A stretch of DNA of 64,000 nt from Bubalus kerabau (lineage: Eukaryota > Chordata > Mammalia > Artiodactyla > Bovidae), in contig NC_073627.1 in the NCBI RefSeq assembly GCF_029407905.1, forward strand, positions 159,655,697 to 159,719,696, given 5' to 3'. Positions 46,875-57,711 of the stretch are shown one piece after another; the stretch's first letter is position 1; the number at the start of each line of letters is the position of its first letter. Made by a program: the position numbers and the translations under genes. Under the pieces are notes generated by a model. That model made no database searches, was not told the DNA's origin, and saw only the letters and a list, made by a program, of their open reading frames with translations.

Positions 46875-48483
46875 TTCAGTTCAGTTCAGTCACTCAGTTG
46901 TGTCCAACTGTGACCCCATGGACTGTAGCATCCCAGGCCTCCCTGTCGAACACCAACTGCCATAGTTTATTCAAACTTATGTCCATCGAGTCGGTGATGC
47001 TATCCAACCATCTCATCCTCTGTCATGTCCTTCTCCTTGTGCCTTCAATCTTTCCCAGCATCAGGGTCTTTTCAATGAGTCAGTTCTTCACATCAGGTGG
47101 CCAAAATATTGGTGTTTTAGCTATAGCATCAGTCAGTCTTTCCAATGAATATTCAGGACTGATTTCCTTTAGGATGGACTGGTTGGATCTCCTTACAGTC
47201 CAAGGGACTTTCAAGAGTCTTATCCAACACTACAGTTCAAAGGCATCAATTCTTTGGTGTTCAGCCTTCTTAATAGTCGAACTCTCACATCCATACATGA
47301 CTACTGGATAAACCATAGCTTTGACTAGATGGACCTTTCTTGGCATAGTAACGTCTCTCCTTTTTAATATGCTATCTAGGTTGGCCATGCTTCTCTTCCA
47401 AGGAGCAAGCGTCTTTTAATTTCATGGCTGTAGTCACCATCTGCAGTGATTTTGAAGCCCAAGAAAACAAAGTGTCTCACTGTTTCCATTGTTTTCCCAT
47501 CTGTTTGCCATGAAGTGATGGGAGCAGATGCCATGATATTTGTTTTTTAAATGTTGAGTTTTATGCCAACTTTTTCACTCTCTTCTTTCACTTTCATCAA
47601 GAGACTCTAGTTTTTCTTCACTTTCTGCCATAAGAGTGGTGTCATCAGCATATCTGAGGTTATTGATGTTTCTCCCGGCAATCTTGATTCCAGCTTGTGC
47701 TTCATCCAGCCCAATGTTTCTCATGATGTACTCTGCATATAAGTTAAATAAGCAAGGTGACAATATACAGCCTTGACATACTCATTTCCTGATTTGGAAC
47801 CAGTCTGTTGTTCCATGTCCAGTTCTAACTGTTGCTTCCTGACTTCCATACAGGTTTCTCAATAAGCAGGTCAGGTGGTCTGGTATTCCCATCTCTTTAA
47901 GAATTTTCCACAGTTTGTTGTGATCCACACAATTAAAGGCTTTGGCATAGTAAATAGAACAAAAGTAGATGTTTTTTTGTAACTCTCTTGTTTTTTCAAT
48001 GCTCCAACGGATGTTGGCAATTTGATCTCTGGTTCTTCTGCCTTTCCTAAATTCAACTTGAACATCTGGAAGTTCACGGTTCATGTACTGTTGAAGCCTG
48101 GCTTGGAGAATTTTGAGAATTACTTTAGTAATGTGTGAGATGAATGCAATTGTGCAGCAGTTTGAGAATTCTTTGGCATTGCCTTTCTTTTGGATTAGAA
48201 TGAAAATGGACCTTTTCCAGTCCTGTGGCCACTGCTGAGTTTTCCAAATTTGCTGGCATATTGATTGCAGCACTTTCACAGCATCATCTTTTATGATATG
48301 AAATAGCTCAACTGGAATTCCATCACCTCCACTAGCTTTGTTTGTAGTGACTCTTCCTAAGGCCCACTTGATTCTACATTCCAGGATATCTGGCTCTAGG
48401 TGAGGGATCACACCATTGTGATTATCTGGGTCATGAAGATCATTTTTGTATGGTATACTTCAGGGATTTTTATATATTTGCCT
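46875..48483 (-). mobile_element. BovB LINE, antisense, 1.6 kb, longest in window
   Basis: Reverse-complement BovB from the tail (TTCAGTTCAGTTCAGTCACT) through the whole RT domain to a segment upstream of it (GATATCTGGCTCTAGGTGAG, GATTATCTGGGTCATGAAGA), fading near 48,483. The endonuclease is not reached. Confidence 0.95.
47575..48411 (-). pseudogene. BovB reverse transcriptase domain, broken
   Basis: The main antisense frame (48,411 down to 47,782, 209 codons) gives the RT fingers (IPVELFHIIKDDAVKVL; QQWPQDWKRSIF; NVQ-like RELPDVQVEFRKGRRTRDQI) and motif A, but motif A reads SIYYAKAFN: both aspartates of the (F)IDYAKAFD consensus are lost. The frame stops after GTTDWFQIRK, and the next part (47,575-47,763) holds NNLRYADDTTLMAES, so motif C is kept. 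With the missing motif A aspartates and the stop this copy is catalytically dead. Confidence 0.9.
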
Positions 48484-48870
48484 AAAATACATATATGATT
48501 ATATATACTTTGAGCATTTTTGTAGGCCTATGAATATCTCTTTGATATCATTTAAATCGTGATTTCTATTACATTGCATATTTGTCTAATAATTCTACTT
48601 ATTAAAGTTAAATTTCTATCTTTTAAATTCTGTTCCTTCATTTCTACTACAATACGTTGTTTCTTTAACATCTGGGTCCTGCAGTCACATTACATGGGAC
48701 ATCAGTAGTAGTGAATGCTGTTCTTCTAATAACAATGTTCTCAGGATTTAATGTGTAGGATAAGTAAAGCCTAACAGTGACTTGTGTTTAGTAGATAGTA
48801 TTTTATGAATTATAACTGTTTTTGTTGTATAAGAATATGTATGTATAAAACATTACTACATATAAATATA
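48484..48870. other. unassigned AT-rich sequence
   Basis: No gene or repeat recognised. Confidence 0.4.
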
Positions 48871-48963
48871 TGGCTGCTGCTGCTGCTGCTAAGTCGCTTC
48901 AGTTGTGTCCAACTCTGTGCAATCCCATAGACAGCAGCCCACCAGGCTCCCCCGTCCCTGGGC
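48871..48963 (-). mobile_element. Bov-A2 fragment, antisense, with (CTG) tail
   Basis: GGCTGCTGCTGCTGCTGCTA followed by AGTCGCTTCAGTTGTGTCCA and ending CCCCCGTCCCTGGGCA: the 3' part of Bov-A2 in reverse complement, 5'-truncated. Confidence 0.93.
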
Positions 48964-50454
48964 ATATTAATCTAAATGCATATATTTGCCCTTGGGATTT
49001 ATCATTACTCTACAATATATTCTAAAAGTAGAGTTTGAAGGTCTAGAAAGATTTAACACTTTGACAGATCTTGCAAATTTTCTTCCAGAAAAATCATACT
49101 AATTTATAATTGTATTCAGAAGTAACTACCCATTCATTTATAATCATTCTCATCATTTTTCTTTATTTTCTCCTTAATAATTCTTTCTCTTTAGCATAAT
49201 TAAAAGATATACTATCTTTGTTTAGAAAGACTTAAGAATAGAAATACTTTATGCAAATGCAAAATGATTCCAATCAAAATGCCAAGAAGCCAACAGGCAA
49301 GATGAAGTCTTAAATGGTAACTGGGTAAGAGCTTGTAGTCTGTATGTGGTGTTCTTTGTTTACGTGGCTTTATTTTTCCTCAACATTTCCTTAAAGCAAT
49401 GGCACTAAATATCACATTTCTGAACTTCTCTGAAACAAAATAAATATTTATTTTTTCCTAATTCATCCTAACCTCAGCATGCTCAATTCAAAGATTCAAT
49501 GGAAGAAGTACCAATCTGCTGAATATGGTTGCTTCCCTGCTGGTTCTGTTTTGTTTCCTTTACCTCCAAAGAAGAATGACAATGAGGTTTCTTTATGCTG
49601 CATTAGGGTATCCATACAGAAGAAATTAAAGTCTCTATGAGAAATATGTACATTATGACTATGGCATGTTACAGAAGAGAGAAATGAGAAGCTGTCTATC
49701 CTTAACTAAGTAAACAAACAACAACAGCACAGTTAAAGGGGAAGAATAGTCAGACTTTGGTTAAGATTTCAGCCAGAGCAGGAGTTATTAAATTCAGGAC
49801 GTGGAAAATGTTGGTCTTCTATTATAAAAAATCAAAAGGTGATTTGTTACATCAAAACAAAGGATCTTATATACTGATTATAGATATAAACTGAGCAAAG
49901 CATGTGAATAAAGCTTCCTGGAGTCAAAATTAAGATGTATAAATAAAAATAATTTTATAGAAAGTGGTAATCTATTTTAATTGATAAATTATTTTGGTGA
50001 GATAAACTTTCTCACCTAAGAGACTTACAATAGCTAACCTTTAGAGATTAAAATGGTTAAAGGAAATAAACTATGTAAAATGTCTAGCACAGAAGAAGAA
50101 ATGATGCTTTTTTTTTAAATATTTTCTTTTCTTACTCAATTTTCCAAATAAGTAAAATCTTGACAATGTGTAGTTATTTTACTCTGGGCAAATGAGGAAT
50201 TGAAAATTTTAATGGGTTTTTTTATGGTCCTATTCAGTGAATCATTTTTGGAAAAAAAATTTTTTCTACTAGGTGACATTCATAACTCAAGTATCGCCTT
50301 TAGGTTTAAACTGATTAGAATTGAGGCAATACTATGAATAATGACTTAGTAACTTTCAGTATGTAAAATATAAAGAAGTCTATTGCTTTTCCAATCCTCA
50401 CATCTTTTTTCCTCTACACAGAAACTAGAATTCATTTTCAAAAAGCTCAGCTCT
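48964..50454. other. unassigned AT-rich sequence
   Basis: About 1.5 kb with no gene or repeat family recognised. A weak MIR-like patch may lie near 50,045-50,105. Confidence 0.4.
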
Positions 50455-50615
50455 CTATTAAATATTCTAATAGTCCTCATTTGACGAATACGATACCTAA
50501 GTCACAGAAAATTTATATATTAATAATATTCAATAGACAGGGTTACATAGAACAAGTAAGAGGAAGGATTAATTTTATTAATAGGTCTGTCTGACTTCAG
50601 AGCCCAAGTCCCTAT
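50455..50615 (-). mobile_element. MIR, antisense, diverged
   Basis: The order TAGTCCTCATTTGACGAATA, AGGGTTACATAGAACAAGTA, AGAGGAAGGATTAATTTTAT and GACTTCAGAGCCCAAGTCCC corresponds to antisense MIR. Confidence 0.55.
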
Positions 50616-50821
50616 ACAATAACATACTTCTCACACATGAACACTTGAAGATCTGCATGATCTTCAGAACCTGTCAAATTCAGTCTTCAGCTCATACAAC
50701 TCAGGACAGCTTCTTTAGTACATCCATCATCTTTTTTCATTGGGTTCCTCTTACAATATTTTTAAACAAGTCGTAGCTTAGATTATAAATTTCCTTTTTT
50801 TGGTTTGTTTGTTTGCTGGTT

Positions 50822-51130
50822 TAAATTTTATTTTATTTTTAAACTTTACAATATTGTATTGGTTTTGCCAAATATCGAAATGAATCCGCCACAGGTATAC
50901 ATGTGTTCCCCATCCTGAACCCTCCTCCTTCCTCCCTCCCCATACCATCCTTCTGGGTCATCCCAGTGCATCAGCCCCAAGCATCCAGTATCGTGCATCG
51001 AACCTGGACTGGCGACTCGTTCCATGTATGATATTATACGTATTTCAATGCCATTCTCCCAAATCATCCCACCCTCTCCCTCTCCCACAGAGTCCAAAAG
51101 ACTGTTCTATACATCAGTGTTTTCTTGTCT
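50822..51130 (-). mobile_element. L1-BT 3' end, antisense
   Basis: Starts with TTTTATTTTATTTTTAAACT (tail) and TTACAATATTGTATTGGTTT, then AATCCGCCACAGGTATACAT, GCATCCAGTATCGTGCATCG and CCCACAGAGTCCAAAAGACT. It is about 300 bp, 5'-truncated and little diverged, as at 44,171. The 83-codon antisense frame is not a gene. Confidence 0.95.
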
Positions 51131-51737
51131 ATAACCTACTTATAAACTAAAAGCTTAATTTTTCAGTTTTTAAATAGCATTCAGATTTCCACTTTGATAC
51201 TTGCAAGAAAAGTGACAATAATGGAGAGCCATCTTGATTAGTTGATGGACTCTTTTCACATTCAAATACAACATTTTGCATACAGCTTGCATAGTAATAA
51301 AAGTTTTTATTGAACATTCTAAATTCTAGACTGTGTCTCAATTAAAATAAGATTGAGTTATGGTTCCTTGATAATCTTACTTAAATGTTGGGTTAATATA
51401 ACCAGTTTATCAATATAACTGTATGGATATAAACTTACTTAAACTTTAACAGTGAAATAAATTAAAACATTTCTTCAAACTTTTCAAGAAATAATGACTC
51501 TCTTTTATCAAACATATAATTTTAAATAAAAAATGATCTTTAATAATATGTGTTCTTTAAATAAACATATGCTGAAACAATATGATTAGAATCATTTTGC
51601 CTGAAAGTTTTTGTGGTATAAATTTCATAGGTTTTGTAATCAAACAGAATTGTTTAACTTTTAGCTCTGTGTTTAACTACTTTGCGATTTAAAGCACTTT
51701 TTATATTCAATTTATTTAAACTAAAAACAACCTCAAA
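51131..51737. other. unassigned AT-rich sequence
   Basis: No gene or repeat recognised. Confidence 0.4.
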
Positions 51738-52448
51738 AACAATTCACCCATTTCTCCCCAATTCTACTCCTTAACTCTCCCAATCAACAACCTGTTCTCT
51801 GTATCTATGAAGTTATACCTTAAATATACCTTAATGTATATTTATAGCACAATTCCTTTATCCATTCACCCATTTACCAATAGTTAGGTATTTTTCCATA
51901 TCTTGGCTTTTGTAAATAATGCTACAGTGAACATAGGGATGCATATATATTTTAAGGTAGATGCCCAGAATTGGAATTATTGGAGCATATGGACATTCTA
52001 TTTTTAATTTTTTGAAGAACTTTCATATTGTTTTCTATAGTAGCCATGCTAACTTACAGTCCCAAAAGCAGTGCATGAGGATTCCCTTTTCTCCACATCC
52101 TTACCAACACTTGCTATTCCTAGTCTTCTTAATAGTCATTTTAAAATGTACATGGTGTTATCTCATTGAGATTTCTATTTTCATTCTCCTGATGATTAAT
52201 AATGTAGATTAACTTTTCAAGAATTTGTTGGCCATCTGTATTATCTTCTTTGGAAAAAAATGTTTATTCAGATATTTCTTTTCAGTTCTTAATTGATTTT
52301 TTGTGTGTTATTGAGTTGTATGAGTTCTCTATATATTTTGAGTATTATCCCCTTATCAGATATATGATTAACAAATATTTTCTCCCTTTCAGTATGTTGC
52401 ATTTTCTTGATGGTTTCTTTGCTGTGCGGAAGCTTTCTGGGGTTTCTT
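51738..52448 (-). mobile_element. old L1 3' end, antisense
   Basis: Reverse-complement L1M: CCTTTATCCATTCACCCATT, TTTTGTAAATAATGCTACAG, GAACATAGGGATGCATATAT, CAGAATTGGAATTATTGGAG, then CTCCACATCCTTACCAACAC and CTTATCAGATATATGATTAA. Plus-strand frames over it are chance. Confidence 0.92.
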
Positions 52449-52610
52449 TTATAAGGACACAAAATTCATTTATGAGAGATCTGCCTTCATGACCAAATCA
52501 TCTCCCAAAGATCCCACCAATGAATACCACCAAACTGGGGACTGGTTTTCAACATATGAATCTGGGGAGGGGAGGGGAGGGGAAACACACATTCAGTATA
52601 GAGCACTCTT
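52449..52610 (-). mobile_element. MLT1-like (ERVL-MaLR) LTR fragment, antisense
   Basis: CCTTCATGACCAAATCATCT, CCCAAAGATCCCACCAATGA and GGTTTTCAACATATGAATCT, then ACACACATTCAGTATAGAGC match the reverse complement of the 5' part of an MLT1-type LTR. A (GGGGA)n run at about 52,565-52,584 interrupts the usual G-rich stretch. Confidence 0.75.
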
Positions 52611-54624
52611 CCCCTGCCTTTCCAGATTCATGCCCTCCTTGCATGCAGTAAGATAACTCTAAATAGTTCTAAAACTGTTTATAGGATGGGGAAATTCTGG
52701 GCAAATTTCTCTGGGTAACCTATGTAAGTATGGGGAGAGATTGGATTTATACAGGAGGTCACATTGTTAGCAGAGAACAAGTCCCTACTACTGAGATTTG
52801 ATGGGTATAAGTACTAAATATAGAGATACATATCAATGCATGTAATATAAAAATCATAGATTTTGTTACAGTAATCTGAAGAGGCAAGCTCTATCTCCTC
52901 TGTGGAGAGTGGAAACTTACATTTTTGGTCAGTTTTTGGTTATTTGGATTTTTCCCCATGCATTCATGGTTCAGGTTTTAGCAGATATTTGAACAGATTT
53001 ACTTATAGGAATTTGGTTTCCCTCTCTCTTTTCCAGGATTTCCTGCCTCAACTCTCAACAGTTTTAGTTTCTTTGAATTCTATTTTCTTGATCTTCAAAC
53101 CACTAAAACTGCAGGTTTTCTTTTGAATTTTAGCTGCTTCACATGGCACTTAGGCTAAAATCCTGAAACCTACCCAGTATTTTTTTTTTTTTTTCTTTTT
53201 CTTTCAATTTTAAACTCTCCTCTAGTTTCTGCCTGCTTTTGTTAATTTTCTAATGCCTTCAAGTAGGTTTAATGTTTTGCTTTTTAGGATTTATGGTTAT
53301 TACCTGTGGGAGGACAGATTTGATAGGATCTTCTCAGCCATTATAGAAGTGGAATCTTAGATTACTTAACACAAAAATATGTTTATTATTCTACATGGTG
53401 ATAATTTTTTCTTGGTCATGCATAATTTGAGAAAGTACATAAAGTTAATGGTTGTTTGAATCTTACACATTTACCAAATGTTTGGGTGTATATCATAACA
53501 ACATATACATACACTTTAAAAATAGTATGCCTGGGATATATTTTTGTTTGTTTTACCCAGATGAATCTAGTACCTCACAGGTATCCTTAGATAACATACA
53601 GGAAAATATTCCCTCAACTGGTATCCTGAGTCTCTTTCCATAGTAAAACCTAACAATATTTTGAATCGTTGCTATTGTCATTCTCTTCACCCTCTTTCTG
53701 ATTCTTATCAATTATTTTAAATGAGGAGAAGAGGCAATTGGCAAGAATCTATTTTGTCAGCATTAACTGCTAGTACAACAAAACTAGCATATTTGGTTAG
53801 CTTGATTGGCTCTAACAATCAAGACTAGGGACTCTTTCTTCCTGAATATCGATTATTTCTTTTTGTCATCAAATTGCATTAAATTAAAGAACATTTTTGT
53901 ATTTATTAATATATTACTGCATTTACATTTTGAGTGGCATTTGACATTCAGTGCTTCTACTGTTCGTTTTAGCTTTTACTAGTGTTTTATAAACTAAGGA
54001 GCTATATTTTAGTAGTCTTAATAACAAATATATTACATACAGTTTTATTTTAAATAAATACAAGCTTTACAGTTGACTGGATAATTATAGCAACTCTTTT
54101 TTACACTCTCAGCCTTAAAACAATGTGGAAATAACATAGTATTTTCTAAAATATTGTCACCATATCTAGAGCACTTGATAGAAAACCTGGCCTGTTTTCC
54201 AGTATTACCATACTTCCCTAAAATCTGTCTATTCTTTAGACAAACGATAAAAAACACAAGCTTTTGAGTCTTTCAGATTTGAGTTTGAAACATGGTTTGC
54301 CACTTACAAGATTTTTTTTTTTTTTTTTCTGGACATTTTATTCTCTCTGAAGTTAAGGGAAATGTATCTAGTATTTATTGAGGTGATTACACTATAGTTT
54401 TTATACTATTTTGTTTAACAAACATTAAATGTATATTTAACTGAGCATAAGAATCATTGTCATCTTTCCTAACTTACTAATATTATATATGGAGAAACTG
54501 AACGTTGAATTCAATTAATTCTCTCCAAAGTAAATACCATTTGATATATACCATATCACTTTGAGAACCTCAGTTTCCATGTGTGTAAGATGGATAAACT
54601 AATTGCTACTGTAGGAAATTACTG
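52611..54624. other. unassigned sequence
   Basis: About 2 kb without a recognised gene. T runs at about 53,181-53,196 and 54,311-54,329. Possible decayed MIR pieces near 54,250-54,310 and 54,540-54,610 (GAACCTCAGTTTCCATGTGT). Frames at 52,902-53,126 and 54,045-54,257 lack motifs. Confidence 0.4.
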
Positions 54625-54660
54625 GGAAGGCTTCCCTAGTGGCTCAGATGGTAAAGAACC
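54625..54660 (+). mobile_element. Bov-tA head-only fragment
   Basis: GGCTTCCCTAGTGGCTCAGA followed by TGGTAAAGAACCTG is the first 35 bp of the tRNA-derived head, then the match stops abruptly. Confidence 0.85.
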
Positions 54661-54948
54661 TGAGATTACTATAAAAAATAAAACAATTTTATTGTAAAAA
54701 CGTGTGGGAGATTGTCCAGTGATTGTGGATGCTTATTAACTGTTTGGTTGTTGTTTCAGGTTCTCCTATGTCAGTAAATAAAGAATTATGGATAATCAGA
54801 TACAAGTCTTATGGGTCAGGTAAAGAAAAAGAAAATGGTATATCAGATTTCCATAAAAGAAGCAATTGTTCCTTGTTGCTAAGTCTTAAATTATGATAAA
54901 TTTGTGGTGAAAATACATATTCTACTTTAAAATGTGCACAATAAAACT

Positions 54949-55998
54949 GTAAATAAAATATGTATGATGTATTTCTACTCTATTGTCCCTAATGACAGGG
55001 CAATAAAACCTGGAAATTGAGATGAGGTGTGCTAAGGATTACTATTGGTTGGTTGAGGAAGAGTTTAAAATCCTAAGCAGGAGAAGTAGTTGGAAAATTA
55101 CTGTAACTACATAACTATTACTGTTGTTGTTATATTATAGTCTTTTGGTTCATTAAGGATAAAAATTGCCTAATGATGATCCCAAGGAGCAAAAGATATA
55201 GTGAAACAAAGTTTAGGTTGATTTTTTCCCCGTTCTCCAAACAAATCCCTGAATCCTAGTCTGGAGAAGAATTAATTTCAGGTAGAGAGAAGCACTTAAA
55301 GTCCTGAATGGCTATGACTCATAAGCTGTGATAGACTTTCTAACAATAGAACAGAGGGTCTAGGTTGCTGTGCAATAGCACACATGACAGAAAAGAGGCA
55401 TGCTCATTTTAAAGAGGTCGTGACTGCTATCTCTGGGATTTACTGTTTTTTTTTTCCCCCAATTGGCTTCCTTCTTAAATCCCAGATATGTTCTCCTCCT
55501 TGTTTTTCAGCTTTCTCGAAGTACAACTGATGAATATAATTGTAAGATATTTAAAGTGTAGAGCATGATAGCTTGATATATATATATATATATATATACA
55601 CTGTGAAAAGATTCCCTTCACTGAGTCAGTAACACATCCATCACATCTGGGATTTACTTTTGATATGGAAATTGAGAGATAGCAGGGAATGAAGTGATTA
55701 AGTCTTTGTCAACTGGAACCACATGTAAGTTTGAGAATTCTGTGTGGAAGTTTTGCAGTCTGAATCTGGCTTTTTTTAATCCAGTCCCATATCTGGTGTA
55801 TAGTTCTGGCTGGTGACAGAAACAGCATGGAGGCACATGTACATTCTCCAAACACCTCTTTTGATTTAAAAGAATTACCTGAAAATTGACCATTCAGTTA
55901 TTTTAAGACACCTCATCTCAATATCCAGGTTTTATTGCCCTGTCATTAGCAATCAAATAATACAAATGAAGGTAAATAAAATGTGCATGATGTGTTCT
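54949..55998. repeat. long-spaced 42-bp inverted repeat with flanking direct repeat
   Basis: Arm 1 (54,989-55,030) and arm 2 (55,908-55,949) are reverse complements at 41 of 42 positions (core GACAGGGCAATAAAACCTGG). The spacer is 877 bp and contains an antisense L1 piece. Outside the arms an imperfect direct repeat occurs (54,949-54,976 and 55,972-55,998; shared GTAAATAAAAT and ATGATGT). I know no family with this arm. It may be the ends of an unrecognised foldback or DNA element, two copies of a small repeat, or a local inverted duplication. Confidence 0.75.
55505..55655 (-). mobile_element. old L1 3' UTR fragment, antisense
   Basis: GAAGTACAACTGATGAATAT, then TTTAAAGTGTAGAGCATGAT and CAGTAACACATCCATCACAT match an antisense L1 3' UTR; a TA run at 55,575-55,599 is inside it. 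Confidence 0.75.
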
Positions 55999-56038
55999 TA
56001 AAATCTAGTCAGTCTAACTCCAAAGACTAAATTTCTCT

Positions 56039-56337
56039 ATCCTTTTAGTATGCTGCTGCTGCTAAGTCACTTCAGTCGTGTCCGATTCTGTGCGACCCCA
56101 TAGACGGCAGCCCACCAGTCTCCCCAATCCCTGGGATTCTCCAGGCAAGAATACTGGAGTAGGTTGCCATTTCCTTCTCCAATGCATGCAAGTGAAAAGT
56201 GAAAATGAAGTCACTCATTTGTGTCCAACTCTTAGTGACCCCATGGACTGCAGCCTACCAGGCTCCTCCGTCCATGGGATATTCCAGGCAAGAGTACTGG
56301 AGTGGGGTGCCATTGCCTTCTCGGATCCTTTTAGTAT
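56039..56337 (-). mobile_element. Bov-A2 SINE, antisense, full dimer with perfect target-site duplication
   Basis: The body (56,052-56,324) runs from GCTGCTGCTGCTAAGTCACT over both Bov-A units to GGGGTGCCATTGCCTTCTCG. It is flanked by ATCCTTTTAGTAT at 56,039-56,051 and 56,325-56,337 (13/13 identical), so this is a complete and rather young insertion. The 87- and 65-codon frames on it are SINE translations. Confidence 0.98.
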
Positions 56338-56354
56338 ATAAAATACTAAAAAAG

Positions 56355-57440
56355 GGCACAAATTATAAACTTTCAGCTCAAACTGTTACACAGTAAATGC
56401 ATTCATGTAAACCCCATCCAAGTGAAAGAACAGAATACTACAAGTTCCATATAAGCCCCTTTCATGTCCCCATCCACTCATTACCTCTACTCCTAAAAGT
56501 AACCACTATCTTTACTTCATCACTGAAGAATAAGCTGGGATGGTTTTATAATTCATGTAAATAATATATTATTGCCTGTATTGTGTCAGTCTTCTTTTAC
56601 TCAATTTTATGTTTAAGATTCATGCTGTTGTGTGAAACATTATTTTTATTTCTAAAGATTGCCCCATTCATTGAATATACCAACATTTCTTTATCCATCC
56701 ATTATTAATGAAAATCTTTTTTGTTATCCATTTTTCTTGATTAGAAACATACTGTTAAAAACATTTATAAGTCTGTCTTTGGGTACACAAACACACATGT
56801 TTTTGCTAGGCCTCTTAACTAGAAGTGGATTTTTTTTTTCTTTTTACTTATAGGATATATAAATTTATTGATCTATATTTATCTGTCTACCAACCTACTA
56901 TCTATCTATTTAGCTGTCTAGCTAGCAAGCTACCAACCTATCAGTTCAGTTCAATCACTCAGTCGTGTCTGACTCTTTGCGACCCCATGAACCGCAGCAC
57001 ACCAGGCCTCCCTGTCCATCACCAACTCCTGGAGTTTATCCAAACTCATGTCCATTGAGTCAGTGATGCCATCCAACCATCTCATCCTCTGTCGTCCCCT
57101 TCTCCTCCTGCCTTCAATCTTTCCCAACATCAGGGTCTTTTCACATGAGTCAGCTCTTCATATCAGGTTGCCAAAGTATTGGAGTTTCAGCTTCAGCATC
57201 AGTCCTTCCAATGAACACCCAGGACTGATTTCCTTTAGGATGGACTGGTTGGATCTCCTTGCAATCATCACCTACCTATCAATCATTACCAAATAATTTC
57301 TAAACTTGCTAGAACAACTTAACTTCCCACCAGCATAGAATAAGAGTTCCCAATACCCTGCAGCATTATCAACTTGTGTTATACAGGTATTTCTGCATAC
57401 TCTTAGTGATTTATAATAATTAACTTTTACTTTTCTTGCT
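56355..57440 (-). mobile_element. old L1 3' UTR, antisense, split by a BovB
   Basis: Left part: CCCATCCAAGTGAAAGAACA, AGTAACCACTATCTTTACTT, GTTAAGATTCATGCTGTTGT-like text near 56,610, TTGCTAGGCCTCTTAACTAG. Right part after the BovB: ACTTCCCACCAGCATAGAAT, AAGAGTTCCCAATACCCTGC. A TATC/CTAC-like simple repeat lies at about 56,885-56,940. Confidence 0.82.
56942..57265 (-). mobile_element. BovB LINE, antisense, 0.32 kb
   Basis: Reverse-complement BovB from CAGTTCAGTTCAATCACTCA to GACTGGTTGGATCTCCTTGC. ACCTATCA occurs on both sides (56,936-56,943 and 57,274-57,281) and may be the target duplication. Confidence 0.96.
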
Positions 57441-57711
57441 AACAGGTTTGTGAAATAGCTGTAAGGCTCCGCTTCAGGCTGAAGGTCTGATTGAAGTTTG
57501 CTTCATGTGTCTTCATTCTCCTTGGACCAAGACATGCTCATTTCATAAGTTAAAAGGACCACAAAATGAGCAAGAAGGAATCTTACAATGCCTTAAGCCT
57601 TTTTGCCCAGAATTGGCACAGCATCATTTTCCCTCACATTCTGTTGGCAAAAGCAAGTCATGTTGGCAAGTCAAAAATCAATTGCCTAAAGCAGCCAATA
57701 TGGTGGAGTAG
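57441..57711. mobile_element. old interspersed repeat, family not determined
   Basis: The stretch CATGTGTCTTCATTCTCCTT, GGACC, ... CACATTCTGTTGGCAAAAGC, AAGTCATGTTGGCAAGTC resembles a common mammalian old repeat, but I cannot place it. Frames here (57,505-57,711; 57,566-57,763) are not convincing. Confidence 0.4.

Noticed and set aside
52565..52584. G-rich (GGGGA)n run as a possible regulatory quadruplex
   Set aside because: It sits in the G-rich stretch of an antisense MLT1 fragment and has no associated promoter or gene.
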